From Ancylobacter novellus (GTDB lineage: Bacteria > Pseudomonadota > Alphaproteobacteria > Rhizobiales > Xanthobacteraceae), in NCBI GenBank assembly GCA_003241485.1, contig QFQD01000008.1, positions 25,462 to 89,461 of the forward strand: a stretch of DNA of 64,000 bases. Reading direction: 5' to 3'. The notes beneath the pieces were generated by a model. The model did not search any database. It saw only the letters and a list, made by a program, of their open reading frames with translations, and was not told the origin of the DNA. A program made the translations under genes and the position numbers. Of the stretch, positions 53,493 through 62,826 are shown in pieces. The stretch's first letter is position 1; each line of letters starts with the position of its first letter.

Positions 53493-53517
53493 CGGGCAGG
53501 GCGGTCGGCCCTGCCCG
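53493..53517 (-). terminator. Hairpin downstream of ilvD
   Basis: CGGGCAGGGC / GCCCTGCCCG forms a perfect 10-bp stem around GGTCG, 8 bp past the ilvD stop. There is no U-tract, so termination would need Rho or be partial. Confidence 0.45.
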
Positions 53518-53524
53518 CGCGAGG

Positions 53525-55290
53525 TCAGGGCAGCTTGCGCACCGCGCCCTTGTCGGCGGAGGTGGCGAAAGCGGCATAGGCCTTCAGCGCCGTGGTCACG
53601 TTGCGCTTGCGCGGCGCGGCCGGATGCCAACCCCTGGCCTCCTGCGCCTCGCGGCGGGCGGCGAGAACGGCGTCGTCGACGGCGAGATGGATGCGCCGGT
53701 TCGGGATGTCGATCTCGATGGTGTCGCCCTCATGCACCAGCCCGATCGTGCCGCCTTCGGCCGCTTCCGGCGAGACATGGCCGATGGACAGGCCCGAGGA
53801 GCCGCCGGAGAAGCGTCCGTCCGTGATGAGGGCGCACTGCTTGCCGAGGCCCTTCGATTTCAGATAGCTGGTCGGATAGAGCATTTCCTGCATGCCCGGC
53901 CCGCCGCGCGGTCCCTCGTAGCGGATGAGCACGATCTGGCCCGGCTTCACCCGGTTGCCGAGAATGGCGGAGACCGCGTCGTCCTGGCTTTCAAAAACGG
54001 TGGCGGTGCCGGTGAACTTCAGGATGCTCTCGTCGACGCCCGCCGTCTTCACGATGCAGCCATTCTCCGCGAGGTTGCCGTACAGCACGGCGAGGCCACC
54101 ATCCCTGGAGAAGGCGTGCGCGGCGTCGCGGATCACGCCGGTCTCGCGGTTGGTGTCGACGTCGTCGTAGCGGGCGGACTGGCTGAAGGCGACCTGCGTC
54201 GGCACGCCGCCGGGGGCGGCCTTGAAGAAGTCGTGCACCGCCTCGCTGGTGGTGCGCTTGACGTCCCAGCGGTCCAGCGCGGCGCCGAGGCTCGGCGCGT
54301 GCACCGAGCCGACCGAGGTGTCGAGAAGGCCGGCGCGGTCGAGTTCGCCCAGAATGCCCATGATGCCGCCGGCGTGGTGCACGTCTTCCATGTGCACGTC
54401 GGCAATGGCGGGCGCGACCTTGCACAGCACCGGCACGCGGCGCGACAGCCGGTCAATGTCGGCCATGGTGAAGGGCACCTCGCCCTCATGCGCGGCGGCC
54501 AGCAGATGCAGCACGGTGTTGGTCGAGCCGCCCATGGCGATGTCGAGCGTCATCGCGTTCTCGAAGGCGGCGAAGGTGGCGATGGCGCGCGGCAGCACGC
54601 CCGCATCGTCCTGCTCGTAATAGCGGCGGGCAAGGTCGACGATGAGATGGCCAGCCTCGACGAACAGCCGCTTGCGGTCACCATGGGTCGCCAGCGTCGA
54701 GCCGTTGCCGGGCAGCGACAGGCCGAGCGCCTCGGTGAGGCAGTTCATCGAGTTCGCGGTGAACATGCCCGAGCAGGAGCCGCAGGTCGGGCAGGCCGAG
54801 CGCTCGATCGCCTCCACGTCCTCGTCGGCGATGCGGTCGTCGGCGGCGGCGACCATCGCGTCGACGAGGTCGAGCGCCTTCGTCTTGCCGCCCAGCACCA
54901 CCTTGCCCGCTTCCATCGGGCCGCCGGAGACGAACACGGTCGGGATGTTGAGGCGCAGCGAGGCCATCAGCATGCCGGGGGTGATCTTGTCGCAATTGGA
55001 GATGCAGACCATGGCGTCGGCGCAATGGGCGTTGACCATGTACTCCACGCTGTCGGCGATCAGTTCGCGCGAGGGCAGCGAATAGAGCATGCCGTCATGG
55101 CCCATGGCGATGCCGTCATCGACCGCGATGGTGTTGAATTCCTTGGCGACGCCGCCGGCCGCCTCGATCTCACCACGGCGATGATCGGTTTGCCGAAATC
55201 GCCATCCTTCATGCCGGTGGCGCGCCAGAGGCCGCGCGCACCAGCCATGTTGCGGCCGTGGGTGGTTGTGCGAGAGCGATAGGCCGGCAT
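53525..55290 (-). pseudogene. ilvD: Dihydroxy-acid dehydratase, frame broken by an internal deletion
   Basis: IlvD makes the 2-keto acids of valine and isoleucine. The N-terminal 40 codons (55290-55171, 'MPAYRSRTTTHGRNMAGARG' to 'KPIIAVV') read in one frame. The remaining 549 codons (55171-53525, starting 'EIEAAGGVAKEFNTIAVDDG') read in another. The family's 'NSFTQFVPGHVHLKDLGQL'-type segment is missing, about 22 codons plus one base. Iron-sulfur cysteines ('NCDKITPG', 'CPTCGSCSGM') remain. Reinitiation at 55105 would give a 526-residue N-truncated protein. It is either a true pseudogene or an assembly error; BCAA synthesis would need another copy. Confidence 0.88.
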
Positions 55291-55366
55291 GGAATTCCTC
55301 CAGATCTTTGCCGCGCTTATGCTCCGAGCGACCTGCCGGCGCAACCCTTTACCCCCGGCCGGGGCA

Positions 55367-55996
55367 TCACAGCAGCACGATGTGGTTGGGCAGTTCGTCG
55401 ATGTCGGCGCCCTCGCGCGGGGCGTGGAGGGCGAGCAGGCGGCCCGCTTCCGCGATGCCGGCCTCCAGCCCGTCGACAAGGCGGCCCTCGCGACTGCCGG
55501 CGAGAACGCGGCCGCAAATGTCGGTCCACGCCTCATGGCCGACGCTGGCGTGGATCGCCTCGTCCGCCACCACCTCGACCCGGTGCTCGGGCAAGGCGAC
55601 GAAGATGAGCACGCCGGTGCGCCCGTGGGTCTGGTGGATGCCGAAGCCGAGGAAATGGTCGAGCGCCGCCCCGCGCGCCGCCGCATGCTGCACCGCCCGC
55701 GGCACGGCGCGCGCGCCGAGCGAAGTGAAGGCGAGCAGCGCGCCGAGCAGCACGAAGCACCCCGCCTGCAGCGCCAGCACATCGGGCACGCTCAGCGGCA
55801 GCAGGAAGGCGAGCGGCCAGGGCAGAGCGAGCGCGACGACCGCCGCCCAGATCAGCGCATAGGTGAAATGCGGCACCAGCGGACGGGTCGAGACGACCAC
55901 GCGGATCTCGCCGGAGGTCTGCGCCTCGGCGCGGCGGACGGCCTCGGCGAGGCGCGTCGCATCGGCCTCGGAAAGCACGGCTTCGGGTTCGCGCAT
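55367..55996 (-). CDS. TPM-domain membrane protein (second TPM gene)
   Basis: A 209-residue protein. A TPM-type domain ('LAEAVRRAEAQTSGEIRVVVSTRP', later 'FLGFGIHQTHGRTGVLIFVALPEHRVEVVADEAIHA') is interrupted by two membrane helices ('LIWAAVVALALPWPLAFLLPL', 'LALQAGCFVLLGALLAF'). The function is unknown; partners are LemA and the larger TPM protein. It begins 2 bp after the preceding gene's stop. Confidence 0.88.
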   Translation of the reverse strand: MREPEAVLSEADATRLAEAVRRAEAQTSGEIRVVVSTRPLVPHFTYALIWAAVVALALPWPLAFLLPLSVPDVLALQAGCFVLLGALLAFTSLGARAVPRAVQHAAARGAALDHFLGFGIHQTHGRTGVLIFVALPEHRVEVVADEAIHASVGHEAWTDICGRVLAGSREGRLVDGLEAGIAEAGRLLALHAPREGADIDELPNHIVLL

Positions 55997-55998
55997 CG

Positions 55999-56823
55999 TC
56001 ACCAACTCCCCGAGGCCCCGCCGCCGCCGGAAGATCCTCCCCCGCCGGACCAGCCACCCCCGCCGCCGCTTCCGCTGGACCAGCTGCCGCCGGAAGAGCG
56101 GCTGCCCCAATCCCAGCCCGACACGCCGCCGGCTGCCGCGCCCGCGCCGCGCCCTCTGGTGCGCGAACGGCCATAGCGGACCTGCCGGTAGAAGACGTAG
56201 ACGAAGAACACGATCATCGCCGCGAAGAAGATCAGATTGACCCAGTCCTCCGCGCTGAGCGGCGGATCGGCAGCCCGCCGGGCGCGCGCCTCCGCCTCGA
56301 CCGGGTCGAGATTGAGGATTTCGAGAACCGCGTCCGCGCCCTTGTCGATGCCGGCGGGATAATCGCCAGAGCGGAAGGCGGGAAGGATAGCGGTCTGCAC
56401 GATGGTGCTCGCCACCGCGTCGGGCAGCACGCCCTCCAGCCCGTAGCCGACCTCGATACGGACCTTGCGCTCGTTCGGCGCGACCAGCAGCAGGACGCCG
56501 TTGTCCTTGTCCTTCTGGCCGATCTGCCAGTGGCGGAACAGCCGGTTGGCGTAGTCCTCGATGGACGTGCCCTCCAGCGAGGGCACGGTGGCGATGACGA
56601 ACTGGTCGGTGACGCTGGCTTCCTGCGCCGCCAGCTTGGCGTCGAGCGCCGCGCGCTGGGCCGCATTGAGAATGCCCGCCGCGTCGACCACGCGGCCGGT
56701 CAGCGGCGGAAAGCTCAGCTCGGCACGCGCGATGCCCGCCAGCGCACCGAAGAGCAGCACCAGAGCCAGACCGGCGAAAAGGCCGGCGCGGACGCCGGCG
56801 CGGCGGAGGTTGAGGGGTCGCAT
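55999..56823 (-). CDS. TPM-domain protein (YgcG family), exported and membrane-anchored
   Basis: A 274-residue protein. The signal peptide is 'GLFAGLALVLLFGALAGIARA', followed by a TPM_phosphatase domain ('LTGRVVDAAGILNAAQRAALDAKLAAQE', 'RLFRHWQIGQKDKDNGVLLLVAPNERKVRIEVGYGLEGVL'). A membrane helix ('WVNLIFFAAMIVFFVYVFY') comes next. The tail is nearly all Gly, Ser and Trp. The domain faces the periplasm. Confidence 0.92.
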   Translation of the reverse strand: MRPLNLRRAGVRAGLFAGLALVLLFGALAGIARAELSFPPLTGRVVDAAGILNAAQRAALDAKLAAQEASVTDQFVIATVPSLEGTSIEDYANRLFRHWQIGQKDKDNGVLLLVAPNERKVRIEVGYGLEGVLPDAVASTIVQTAILPAFRSGDYPAGIDKGADAVLEILNLDPVEAEARARRAADPPLSAEDWVNLIFFAAMIVFFVYVFYRQVRYGRSRTRGRGAGAAAGGVSGWDWGSRSSGGSWSSGSGGGGGWSGGGGSSGGGGASGSW

Positions 56824-56849
56824 GGCGCTTGCCCGCTGCGGATCGAGGC

Positions 56850-57470
56850 TCAGTTGAACTTCACCTGTGGCACCTGCATCTGCTGCTCGGTGATGGTGAA
56901 GGTCTCCATCGGCCGGTTGCCGCGATAGAGCGTCGAGGCCCAGATCACGCCGGGAAAGGTGCGCAGCTCGGTATTATAGGTCCGTACCGCCTCGATATAG
57001 TCGCGCCGGGCCACCGCGATGCGGTTTTCCGTGCCCTCGATCTGCGCCTGCAAGGCGAGGAAGTTCTGGTTGGACTTCAGGTCGGGATAGGCTTCCGCCA
57101 CCGCGATGAGGCGGCCGAGCGCGCCCGAGAGCTGGGCCTGCGCGTTCTGGAATTTCTGGAAGGTCTCGGGGTCGGTGATGGTGGAGGCGTCGACCTTGAT
57201 CGAGGTGGCGTTGGCGCGCGCCTGTGTCACCTGCGTCAGCACGTCCTTTTCCTGCTGGGCGTAGCCCTTCACCGTCTCCACAAGGTTCGGGATGAGGTCG
57301 GAACGGCGCTGGTACTGGTTCAGCACCTCGCTCCAGGCGGCCTTGGCCTTCTCCTCCTCGGTCGGGATGTTGTTCACGCCGCAGCCGGCGAGGCCGAGGG
57401 CGGTGATGGAGAGGAAAAGAAGGGCGACGAGGCGGCGGGCGCCGCCGGAGAGGGAGAAGAAGTTGGACAT
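56850..57470 (-). CDS. LemA family lipoprotein
   Basis: A 206-residue protein. The lipobox 'ITALGLAGCG' indicates lipid attachment at Cys30. The LemA core is 'AAWSEVLNQYQRRSDLIPNLVETVKGYAQQEKDVLTQVTQARA', then 'YPDLKSNQNFLALQAQIEGTENRIAVARRDYIEAVRTYN'. LemA proteins often pair with TPM genes in envelope-stress clusters, as here, where three genes lie within 30 bp of each other. Confidence 0.95.
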   Translation of the reverse strand: MSNFFSLSGGARRLVALLFLSITALGLAGCGVNNIPTEEEKAKAAWSEVLNQYQRRSDLIPNLVETVKGYAQQEKDVLTQVTQARANATSIKVDASTITDPETFQKFQNAQAQLSGALGRLIAVAEAYPDLKSNQNFLALQAQIEGTENRIAVARRDYIEAVRTYNTELRTFPGVIWASTLYRGNRPMETFTITEQQMQVPQVKFN

Positions 57471-57568
57471 GGCGAGCCCCGGTTACGCGCGTGCCACCAT
57501 GCGTGGCACACACACCTTTATAGGGCGTCGCGCTGTCACCTTCCATCCGTGCCGACGGCACCGCCCAC

Positions 57569-58132
57569 TCATTCCGCCGGGGCGGTGTCCCGGCGTGCGG
57601 GAACCGGCGCCATGCTCTCGAACACGCCGTCGCGGCGGATCAGGCCGTGGAACAGCGCGGCCGCCAGATGCATCAGGATCACCGCGAAGAAAGCGAAGGC
57701 GAGATAGTAGTGCGCGGACCACAGCAGCGCGTGCAGCTGGTCGTTCTGCGGCAGGATGCGCGGCAGCGTGATGCCGCCATAGAGCACGATCGGGTAGGCG
57801 CCGGCCGAGAGCATGGCCCAGCCGATCAGCGGCATGCCGATCATCAGCGCATAGAGCGCGTAATGCGATAGATGCGCGGCGAGCTTCATCGGCTCGGGCA
57901 TTTCCGCCGGAAGCGGCGGGGCGCCGTAGATGACGCGCACCGCCAGCCGGATCAGCGCCAGCGCCAGGATGACGATTCCCAGCGTCTTGTGCGTCGCCAG
58001 CAGCGGCAGGTATTTCGGCATGACGGTGGACACCATGCCGACGCCGATGAACAGCATGGCGAGGATGCAGACGGCCATCACCCAGTGCAGCGCGCGCTGG
58101 AGGACCGTGAAGTGCTTGAGGTCGGCGCTCAT
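57569..58132 (-). CDS. Cytochrome b561 family protein
   Basis: A 187-residue four-helix membrane cytochrome of the CybB type. Haem-ligand histidines are in 'RALHWVMAVCIL', 'LATHKTLGIVILALALIRLAVR', 'HALLWSAHYYLAFAFFAVILMHLAAALFHG'. It is likely to shuttle quinol electrons to the periplasm. The ATG at 58132 is preceded by GAGG; a GTG at 58156 would overlap the preceding stop. It is coupled to the catalase-like gene upstream. Confidence 0.9.
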   Translation of the reverse strand: MSADLKHFTVLQRALHWVMAVCILAMLFIGVGMVSTVMPKYLPLLATHKTLGIVILALALIRLAVRVIYGAPPLPAEMPEPMKLAAHLSHYALYALMIGMPLIGWAMLSAGAYPIVLYGGITLPRILPQNDQLHALLWSAHYYLAFAFFAVILMHLAAALFHGLIRRDGVFESMAPVPARRDTAPAE

Positions 58133-58152
58133 GGCTTTGTTCCTCATCTCGT

Positions 58153-59214
58153 TCACGGCGTCGTGCCGGCCGGGGCGGGGGCCTGATAGGGGTAGTCCTT
58201 GGATTCCGCCGTGCGCAGATTGTAGGAGCGCGCATAGGCGGCCGAGCGTGCCGCCGGGAACGGGTCGTCGGAGACCCGTATGCCCTGCGGCAGGATGGTC
58301 GGGTCGAAATTGATGTCGCGGCAGGGGCCGTCGCGCTCGGGCTCGATCTTGTTCACCACCAGCGTGCCGGCCTCGATGGTGCGGCGCCCCTCGGGCCAGG
58401 CCTTGCTCGGGTCGTTGGTCGGGTCGCCCGCATCGGCGAGGGTGAGCACCAGCGTCCAGCGCTGCGGCGCCTTGGCCACGCGCTCGGTGATCTCCTGCTC
58501 CAGATGGTTGGGGCCCAGCTTTTCAAGGTCGGCCGGGGTGATCGGCGTCACCGGCGCTTCAGGCCGGAACGACCAGCGCACGGCCTGCTGCTTGCCGGCG
58601 GCGTCGACGAAGATGAAGGCGTTGAGGCTGTTGAACGGGTCCTCGGCATAGCTCGACGTCCACGGCGCACTGCCGGCCCAGCCGGCGAAGGCGCCGAATT
58701 CCGGGTTGGCCGCGATGAAGTTCTTCATCGCGTCGGGCGCCTTGCTGTGCGAGGCCTCCAGCAGGCCGTAGAAGGCATCGGGCGTCGACACCGGGAAGAA
58801 TGGCGGGTCGATCATCGCCGCCCGCCACACCGATGTGCCGGCGGTGATCTCCAGCCCCAGCCCGCGCACGCGCACCGTGGCGTCCGGCGCGTTGGGATCG
58901 GGCGTGCCGAGATTGAAGCGACCCATGGCGGGGAACTGCCCGCTCGCCAGCATCGGCGCCGTCGAGATCGCCGCGCCCTTGCCGTTCGATTCAAACACGC
59001 CGGTGAAGCAGATGCCCTTGGCGTGGTTGCGGCGATGGCCGAGCGCCGGTCCGCCGGGCGGGGCGAGGGCGGAGACCAGCTTGGTCGGCGTCAGGCGGTC
59101 GGGCGAGAGGAAGCCGCCGGTATAGGCAAAAGCCCCGGCACCCACGGCGACAACGCCGCCGATGAGGATAAGCGAGCCAATGACGGCTCCTGTCGTCGGT
59201 TTGGGCTTGGCCAT
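58153..59214 (-). CDS. Membrane-anchored catalase-like haem peroxidase
   Basis: A 353-residue catalase-related protein. The N-terminal helix 'GAVIGSLILIGGVVAVGAGAFAYTGGF' anchors it, leaving the haem domain in the periplasm. The distal histidine region is 'GHRRNHAKGICFTGVFESNG', followed by 'FNLGTPDPNAPDATVRVRGLGLEI' and 'NSLNAFIFVDAAGKQQAVRWSF'. The SrpA-type small catalase fold fits the length. It probably takes electrons from the adjacent cytochrome b561 to reduce peroxide. The ATG at 59214 follows GGAAGGACCTC. Confidence 0.9.
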   Translation of the reverse strand: MAKPKPTTGAVIGSLILIGGVVAVGAGAFAYTGGFLSPDRLTPTKLVSALAPPGGPALGHRRNHAKGICFTGVFESNGKGAAISTAPMLASGQFPAMGRFNLGTPDPNAPDATVRVRGLGLEITAGTSVWRAAMIDPPFFPVSTPDAFYGLLEASHSKAPDAMKNFIAANPEFGAFAGWAGSAPWTSSYAEDPFNSLNAFIFVDAAGKQQAVRWSFRPEAPVTPITPADLEKLGPNHLEQEITERVAKAPQRWTLVLTLADAGDPTNDPSKAWPEGRRTIEAGTLVVNKIEPERDGPCRDINFDPTILPQGIRVSDDPFPAARSAAYARSYNLRTAESKDYPYQAPAPAGTTP

Positions 59215-59380
59215 GAGGTCCTTCCGATGTTCGCCCGCGCCCCGCTGCCGTCGCAACGCGCGTTCCCTGGCATTGGAGGAATGTAAACATCCGGCCGGTT
59301 CCGGCTTCCGGCAGAACCGCATTTTATCCTATTCGCACGCTCGCGGCTGCCGGCGCTTTACACGCGCACGGCGCTCGCCG

Positions 59381-60382
59381 TCACCAGTTGAGGCATGGCG
59401 TTGCCACCGGCGCGCACCACAGCTCGAACTGCGCCGCGTCGAGCAAGGCGAGCGTCAGCGACATTCCCGCCATGTCGAGCGAGGTGACGAAGGTGCCGGT
59501 CAGCGCGCGCGCCGGCACGATGCCGCGCTGCTCGAAGAAGCGATGCGCGATGCCCTGCGCGAGGTACAGCTCGATCGGCGGCGTTCCGCCGAAGCCGTTG
59601 ACCAGCAGCACCGGACGGTGCCCCCCTGCGTCCGCGTCATCGGTTGGAAGCTCGGCGAGGATGCGCTCGCCCAGGAGGCGGACGATCTCGTCGGCGCCCG
59701 CCAGCGGCGTCCGGCACAGCCCGGGCTCGCCATGGATGCCGACTCCGATCTCCATCTCGTCCGGGCCGAGCGCGAAGGTCTCGCGCGTATTGTTCGGCAC
59801 CGTCACCCCGCGCAGCGCCACGCCCATGGAGCGCACGCGCCCGTTCAGCGCGTCGCCGAGCGCCTTCAGCGCGGCAAGGTCCGCTCCGCGCTCGGCGGCC
59901 GCGCCGATGAGCTTCTCGAACACGACGGTCCCGGCGACGCCCCGCCGCCCGCGCCCGCGCACCGAAGGGCCGGTGGCGGCGTCATCCTCGACGACCACCA
60001 TCTCGATGGCGTGCCGGGCGGCGGCCATCTCGGCCGCCATCTCGAAATTCATCACGTCGCCGTCGTAATTCTTCACCACCAGCAGGCAGCCGGCGCCGGT
60101 GTCGGTCTCGTCCATCGCCGCCACGATCTGGTCGGGCGTGGGCGAGGTGAAGACATGGCCGGTGCAGGCGGCGTCCAGCATGCCGTGTCCGATGAAGCCG
60201 GAATGCAGCGGCTCGTGGCCGGCGCCGCCGCCGGAGATGATGGCGACCTTGCCCGCCACCAGCTCGCGCCGGCGGACGAACCGGCGCCCGCCGCCGAACA
60301 TCACCAGCGCCTCATGAGCGCGCACGAAACCGTCGAGGCTCTCGGCCACGAAGTGTTCCGGCGCGTTCATGATCTTCTTCAT
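59381..60382 (-). CDS. dhaK: Dihydroxyacetone kinase subunit DhaK
   Basis: A 333-residue substrate-binding subunit. It covalently holds dihydroxyacetone through His217 ('GVGIHGEPGL'). 'ISGGGAGHEPLHSGFIGHGMLDAACTGHVFTSPTPDQI' and 'LLVVKNYDGDVMNFEMAAEMA' are classic. The C-terminus is 'MAGMSLTLALLDAAQFELWCAPVATP'. It is placed last in the cluster, after the helix-turn-helix gene, rather than next to dhaL. Confidence 0.95.
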   Translation of the reverse strand: MKKIMNAPEHFVAESLDGFVRAHEALVMFGGGRRFVRRRELVAGKVAIISGGGAGHEPLHSGFIGHGMLDAACTGHVFTSPTPDQIVAAMDETDTGAGCLLVVKNYDGDVMNFEMAAEMAAARHAIEMVVVEDDAATGPSVRGRGRRGVAGTVVFEKLIGAAAERGADLAALKALGDALNGRVRSMGVALRGVTVPNNTRETFALGPDEMEIGVGIHGEPGLCRTPLAGADEIVRLLGERILAELPTDDADAGGHRPVLLVNGFGGTPPIELYLAQGIAHRFFEQRGIVPARALTGTFVTSLDMAGMSLTLALLDAAQFELWCAPVATPCLNW

Positions 60383-60440
60383 CGCCCGGCGCTCCGCGGC
60401 GACAATCGGGCGAGGCGGCGCGGCACGGCCATCGGCATCG

Positions 60441-60851
60441 TCACTCCCCCCCGTTCACCAGCGTCGCCATCTTCTGCACCAGCTCGGCGATGGCATCGTC
60501 GAACTGCCGGTTCTTCTTCTCGTCGCCGAAATCCGGCGCCATCAGCGTCAGCGGACGCAGTTTCTCGCTGCCGCCCACATCCGGCAACCGTCCGGGATGG
60601 GCAGACTGATAGGCGGCGAGGAAGCGCTCCTGCTCGGCGGGGCTGAAATGGCAGACCCGGAAAATGGTCGGCAGATGGCGGGCGGGCAGCGGCGTCTCAT
60701 AGGTCGGGCTCGTCACCTGCGTGACGAAGCTGCGATGCTTGCCCAGTGCCGTGGCCAGCCGCTGGCGCGTGCCGGAGGGGCGGTTGTCGAGAATGCCCGC
60801 AAGAATGGTCTTGTAGGCGATCACCGCCTCGTCGCCGGGTTCGCGTGCCAT
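60441..60851 (-). CDS. Helix-turn-helix protein of unknown function in the dha cluster
   Basis: A 136-residue cytosolic protein. A DNA-binding-like segment is 'GTRQRLATALGKHRSFVTQVTSPTYETPLPARHLPTIF', a lambda-repressor-like HTH (residues 27-63). The C-terminal half is acidic and helical ('DEKKNRQFDDAIAELVQKMATLV'). It lies 3 bp after the enzyme I gene and 58 bp before dhaK. It may regulate the cluster; no family name is certain. Confidence 0.75.
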   Translation of the reverse strand: MAREPGDEAVIAYKTILAGILDNRPSGTRQRLATALGKHRSFVTQVTSPTYETPLPARHLPTIFRVCHFSPAEQERFLAAYQSAHPGRLPDVGGSEKLRPLTLMAPDFGDEKKNRQFDDAIAELVQKMATLVNGGE

Positions 60852-60854
60852 GGC

Positions 60855-62492
60855 TCAGCCTTCCATCCGTGCGGGCGCCACCGCACCGGCCGCCAGGGCG
60901 GCGCGAATGGCCGGCAGGTGTCGCGGCGCTACCGATACGTCGCGAAAACCCGCCGCCAGCAGTTTGGCGAGGCCCTGCGGGGTGCTGGCGAGATCGCCAC
61001 AGACCGAGACGGGCTTGCCGAGCGCGCGGGCGGTGGCGCGGATCTGGGCCAGCAGGCGGAACAAGGCAGGCTCCGATTGGGCATTGAGAGGGGCGATGGC
61101 GGGATTGTCGCGCGCCGCCGCCGAGAGATACTGCATCAGGTCGTTGGTCCCCACCGAAAAGAACGCCGCCGCCTCGAACAGGTCCAGCGTCAGCGCCGCG
61201 GCCGGGACCTCCACCATGATGCCGATCGGCGGCAGCCGGGCAGGGATGCCGAGGCGGGCAAGGCGCGCGGCTTCCTCCTCGAACAGGCTGTTCATCGCGT
61301 CGAGTTCGGCGGGAACCGTCACCATGGGCAGCAGCACGCTGACAGGCCCCAGCGCGGCGGCCCGCATCAGGGCGCGCGCCTGGATGCGGGCGAGTTCGGG
61401 GTGCGCCAGAAGCAGGCGGATGCCGCGCGCGCCGAGCAGCGAAGCCGGCCCGCCCTCCGCAATGCCCGCCAGCGTCTTGTCGCCGCCATAGTCCAACATG
61501 CGCAAGGTGACCGGGCGCCCCGCCAGCCGATGGACGATCTCCCGATAGCAGGCAAAGTGGCGTTCCTCGAAGAGCACGTCGGCGGCGGAGGCGAACAGGA
61601 ATTCGGTGCGCACCAGACCGACGCCATCCACGCCGTCGACCTCGAAACTGTCGAGATCCGACAGGGTGTTGAGGTTCACGCAAAGCCGCACCGAGGTCTC
61701 CCCGCCGTCGCTGTTTCCGCCCGCCACGGCGAGTGCCGGGGAGGGCGGGACAGGACGGTTGTCCGTCGCCTGTGTCGGCGCTGGCGGCGTCGCGACCGGT
61801 GCGCCCGCCGGCTCAACCCGGACGAGGCCGGCGTCTCCGTCGACGAGCACGGCCTGCCCGTCTTCCATCTCGATCTCGCCGAGGCCGATCACCATCGGCA
61901 CGCCGCGCGCGCGGGCCAGCAAGGCGACATGGCTGATGGCGCTGCCGGCCGACAGCGCAATGGCGCCGCCCTTCGACCAGTCATGCGCGAGAAACAGACT
62001 TGGCGGCATGTCGGGGCCGGCATAGACCGCGCCCGCGGGAAAGTCGGCACCCGTGCGCCCGGCCAGCGCGTCCAGCACCCGGTGCCGCAGATCCGTAAGG
62101 TCCGTCACCCGCGCGGCGAAGGCATCGTCCGGCGTGGCGTCGGCGGTGAAGGCCTCGATATAGGCGTCCATGGCGCCGGCCCAGGCGAGCGCGGCGCCAT
62201 CCCCCTTCGCGATACGTGCCAAAGCGGGCACGAGGATCTCCTCGTCCAGCAGCATTTCGATCTGGAAATCCAGCACGCTGGCGGCTTGCGGGTCCGCCCC
62301 GGCGGACAGCACGCGCAGTTCCGTGGCGGCCAGCGCGACCGCCGCGCGTAGCGACGCCGCTGCGTCCCCGGCGACCGGGTCAACCACAGCGGCGCTGCGG
62401 TCGCGGGCGCGGAAAGCGGGCCCCAGCGCGCGACCGGGCGAGGCGGAGGTGCCGCGATGGGCGGGCGGGATCACGTTAGACGGGCCGGCCAT
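60855..62492 (-). CDS. Phosphoenolpyruvate-protein phosphotransferase (PTS enzyme I)
   Basis: A roughly 545-residue enzyme I. The phospho-acceptor His188 is in 'LSAGSAISHVALLARARGVPM'. The PEP-binding barrel has 'VGLVRTEFLF', 'RMLDYGGDKTL', 'FFSVGTNDLMQYL' and the active-site Cys of 'SVCGDLAS'. A Pro/Ala-rich linker separates the domains. It would phosphorylate the HPr of the same cluster. The start is uncertain: 62492 or 62504, both overlapping the HPr gene. Confidence 0.92.
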   Translation of the reverse strand: MAGPSNVIPPAHRGTSASPGRALGPAFRARDRSAAVVDPVAGDAAASLRAAVALAATELRVLSAGADPQAASVLDFQIEMLLDEEILVPALARIAKGDGAALAWAGAMDAYIEAFTADATPDDAFAARVTDLTDLRHRVLDALAGRTGADFPAGAVYAGPDMPPSLFLAHDWSKGGAIALSAGSAISHVALLARARGVPMVIGLGEIEMEDGQAVLVDGDAGLVRVEPAGAPVATPPAPTQATDNRPVPPSPALAVAGGNSDGGETSVRLCVNLNTLSDLDSFEVDGVDGVGLVRTEFLFASAADVLFEERHFACYREIVHRLAGRPVTLRMLDYGGDKTLAGIAEGGPASLLGARGIRLLLAHPELARIQARALMRAAALGPVSVLLPMVTVPAELDAMNSLFEEEAARLARLGIPARLPPIGIMVEVPAAALTLDLFEAAAFFSVGTNDLMQYLSAAARDNPAIAPLNAQSEPALFRLLAQIRATARALGKPVSVCGDLASTPQGLAKLLAAGFRDVSVAPRHLPAIRAALAAGAVAPARMEG

Positions 62493-62826
62493 CGACCCGG
62501 CCATGCTTGCGCTCATCGTCGAAATTGCGCCGCACCAGTTCGCAGAGCGCAACCACCGCCTCTTCTGCACGGGCACCTTCGGCGCGGATATGCAGGCGCG
62601 TGCCGCGGCGGATGCGGGCGCCCATGATCTTCACGATGCTCTTGCCATTCAGCCAGTCGCCCGTGCCATCGACCAGCACCTCGATGGCGCAGGGAAAGCT
62701 CTTGGCGAGACGGGTGAAGGTGACGGAAGGGCGCGCATGCAGCCCGGTGCCGTGGGTCACCTCGACCTCGGTCTGCCAGCTCTTGCCGGAGCGCTCGCGC
62801 GGGGAGAGGGAGTTGAGTTCGCTCAT
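62476..62826 (-). CDS. HPr-like phosphocarrier of the DHA system
   Basis: A 116-residue HPr with an extra N-terminal 18 residues. The phospho-acceptor His30 is in 'GTGLHARPSV' and the regulatory-type Ser63 in 'LNGKSIVKIMG'. It overlaps dhaM by 1 bp and enzyme I by about 17 bp. It passes the phosphoryl group from enzyme I to DhaM. Confidence 0.92.
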   Translation of the reverse strand: MSELNSLSPRERSGKSWQTEVEVTHGTGLHARPSVTFTRLAKSFPCAIEVLVDGTGDWLNGKSIVKIMGARIRRGTRLHIRAEGARAEEAVVALCELVRRNFDDERKHGRVDGRPV

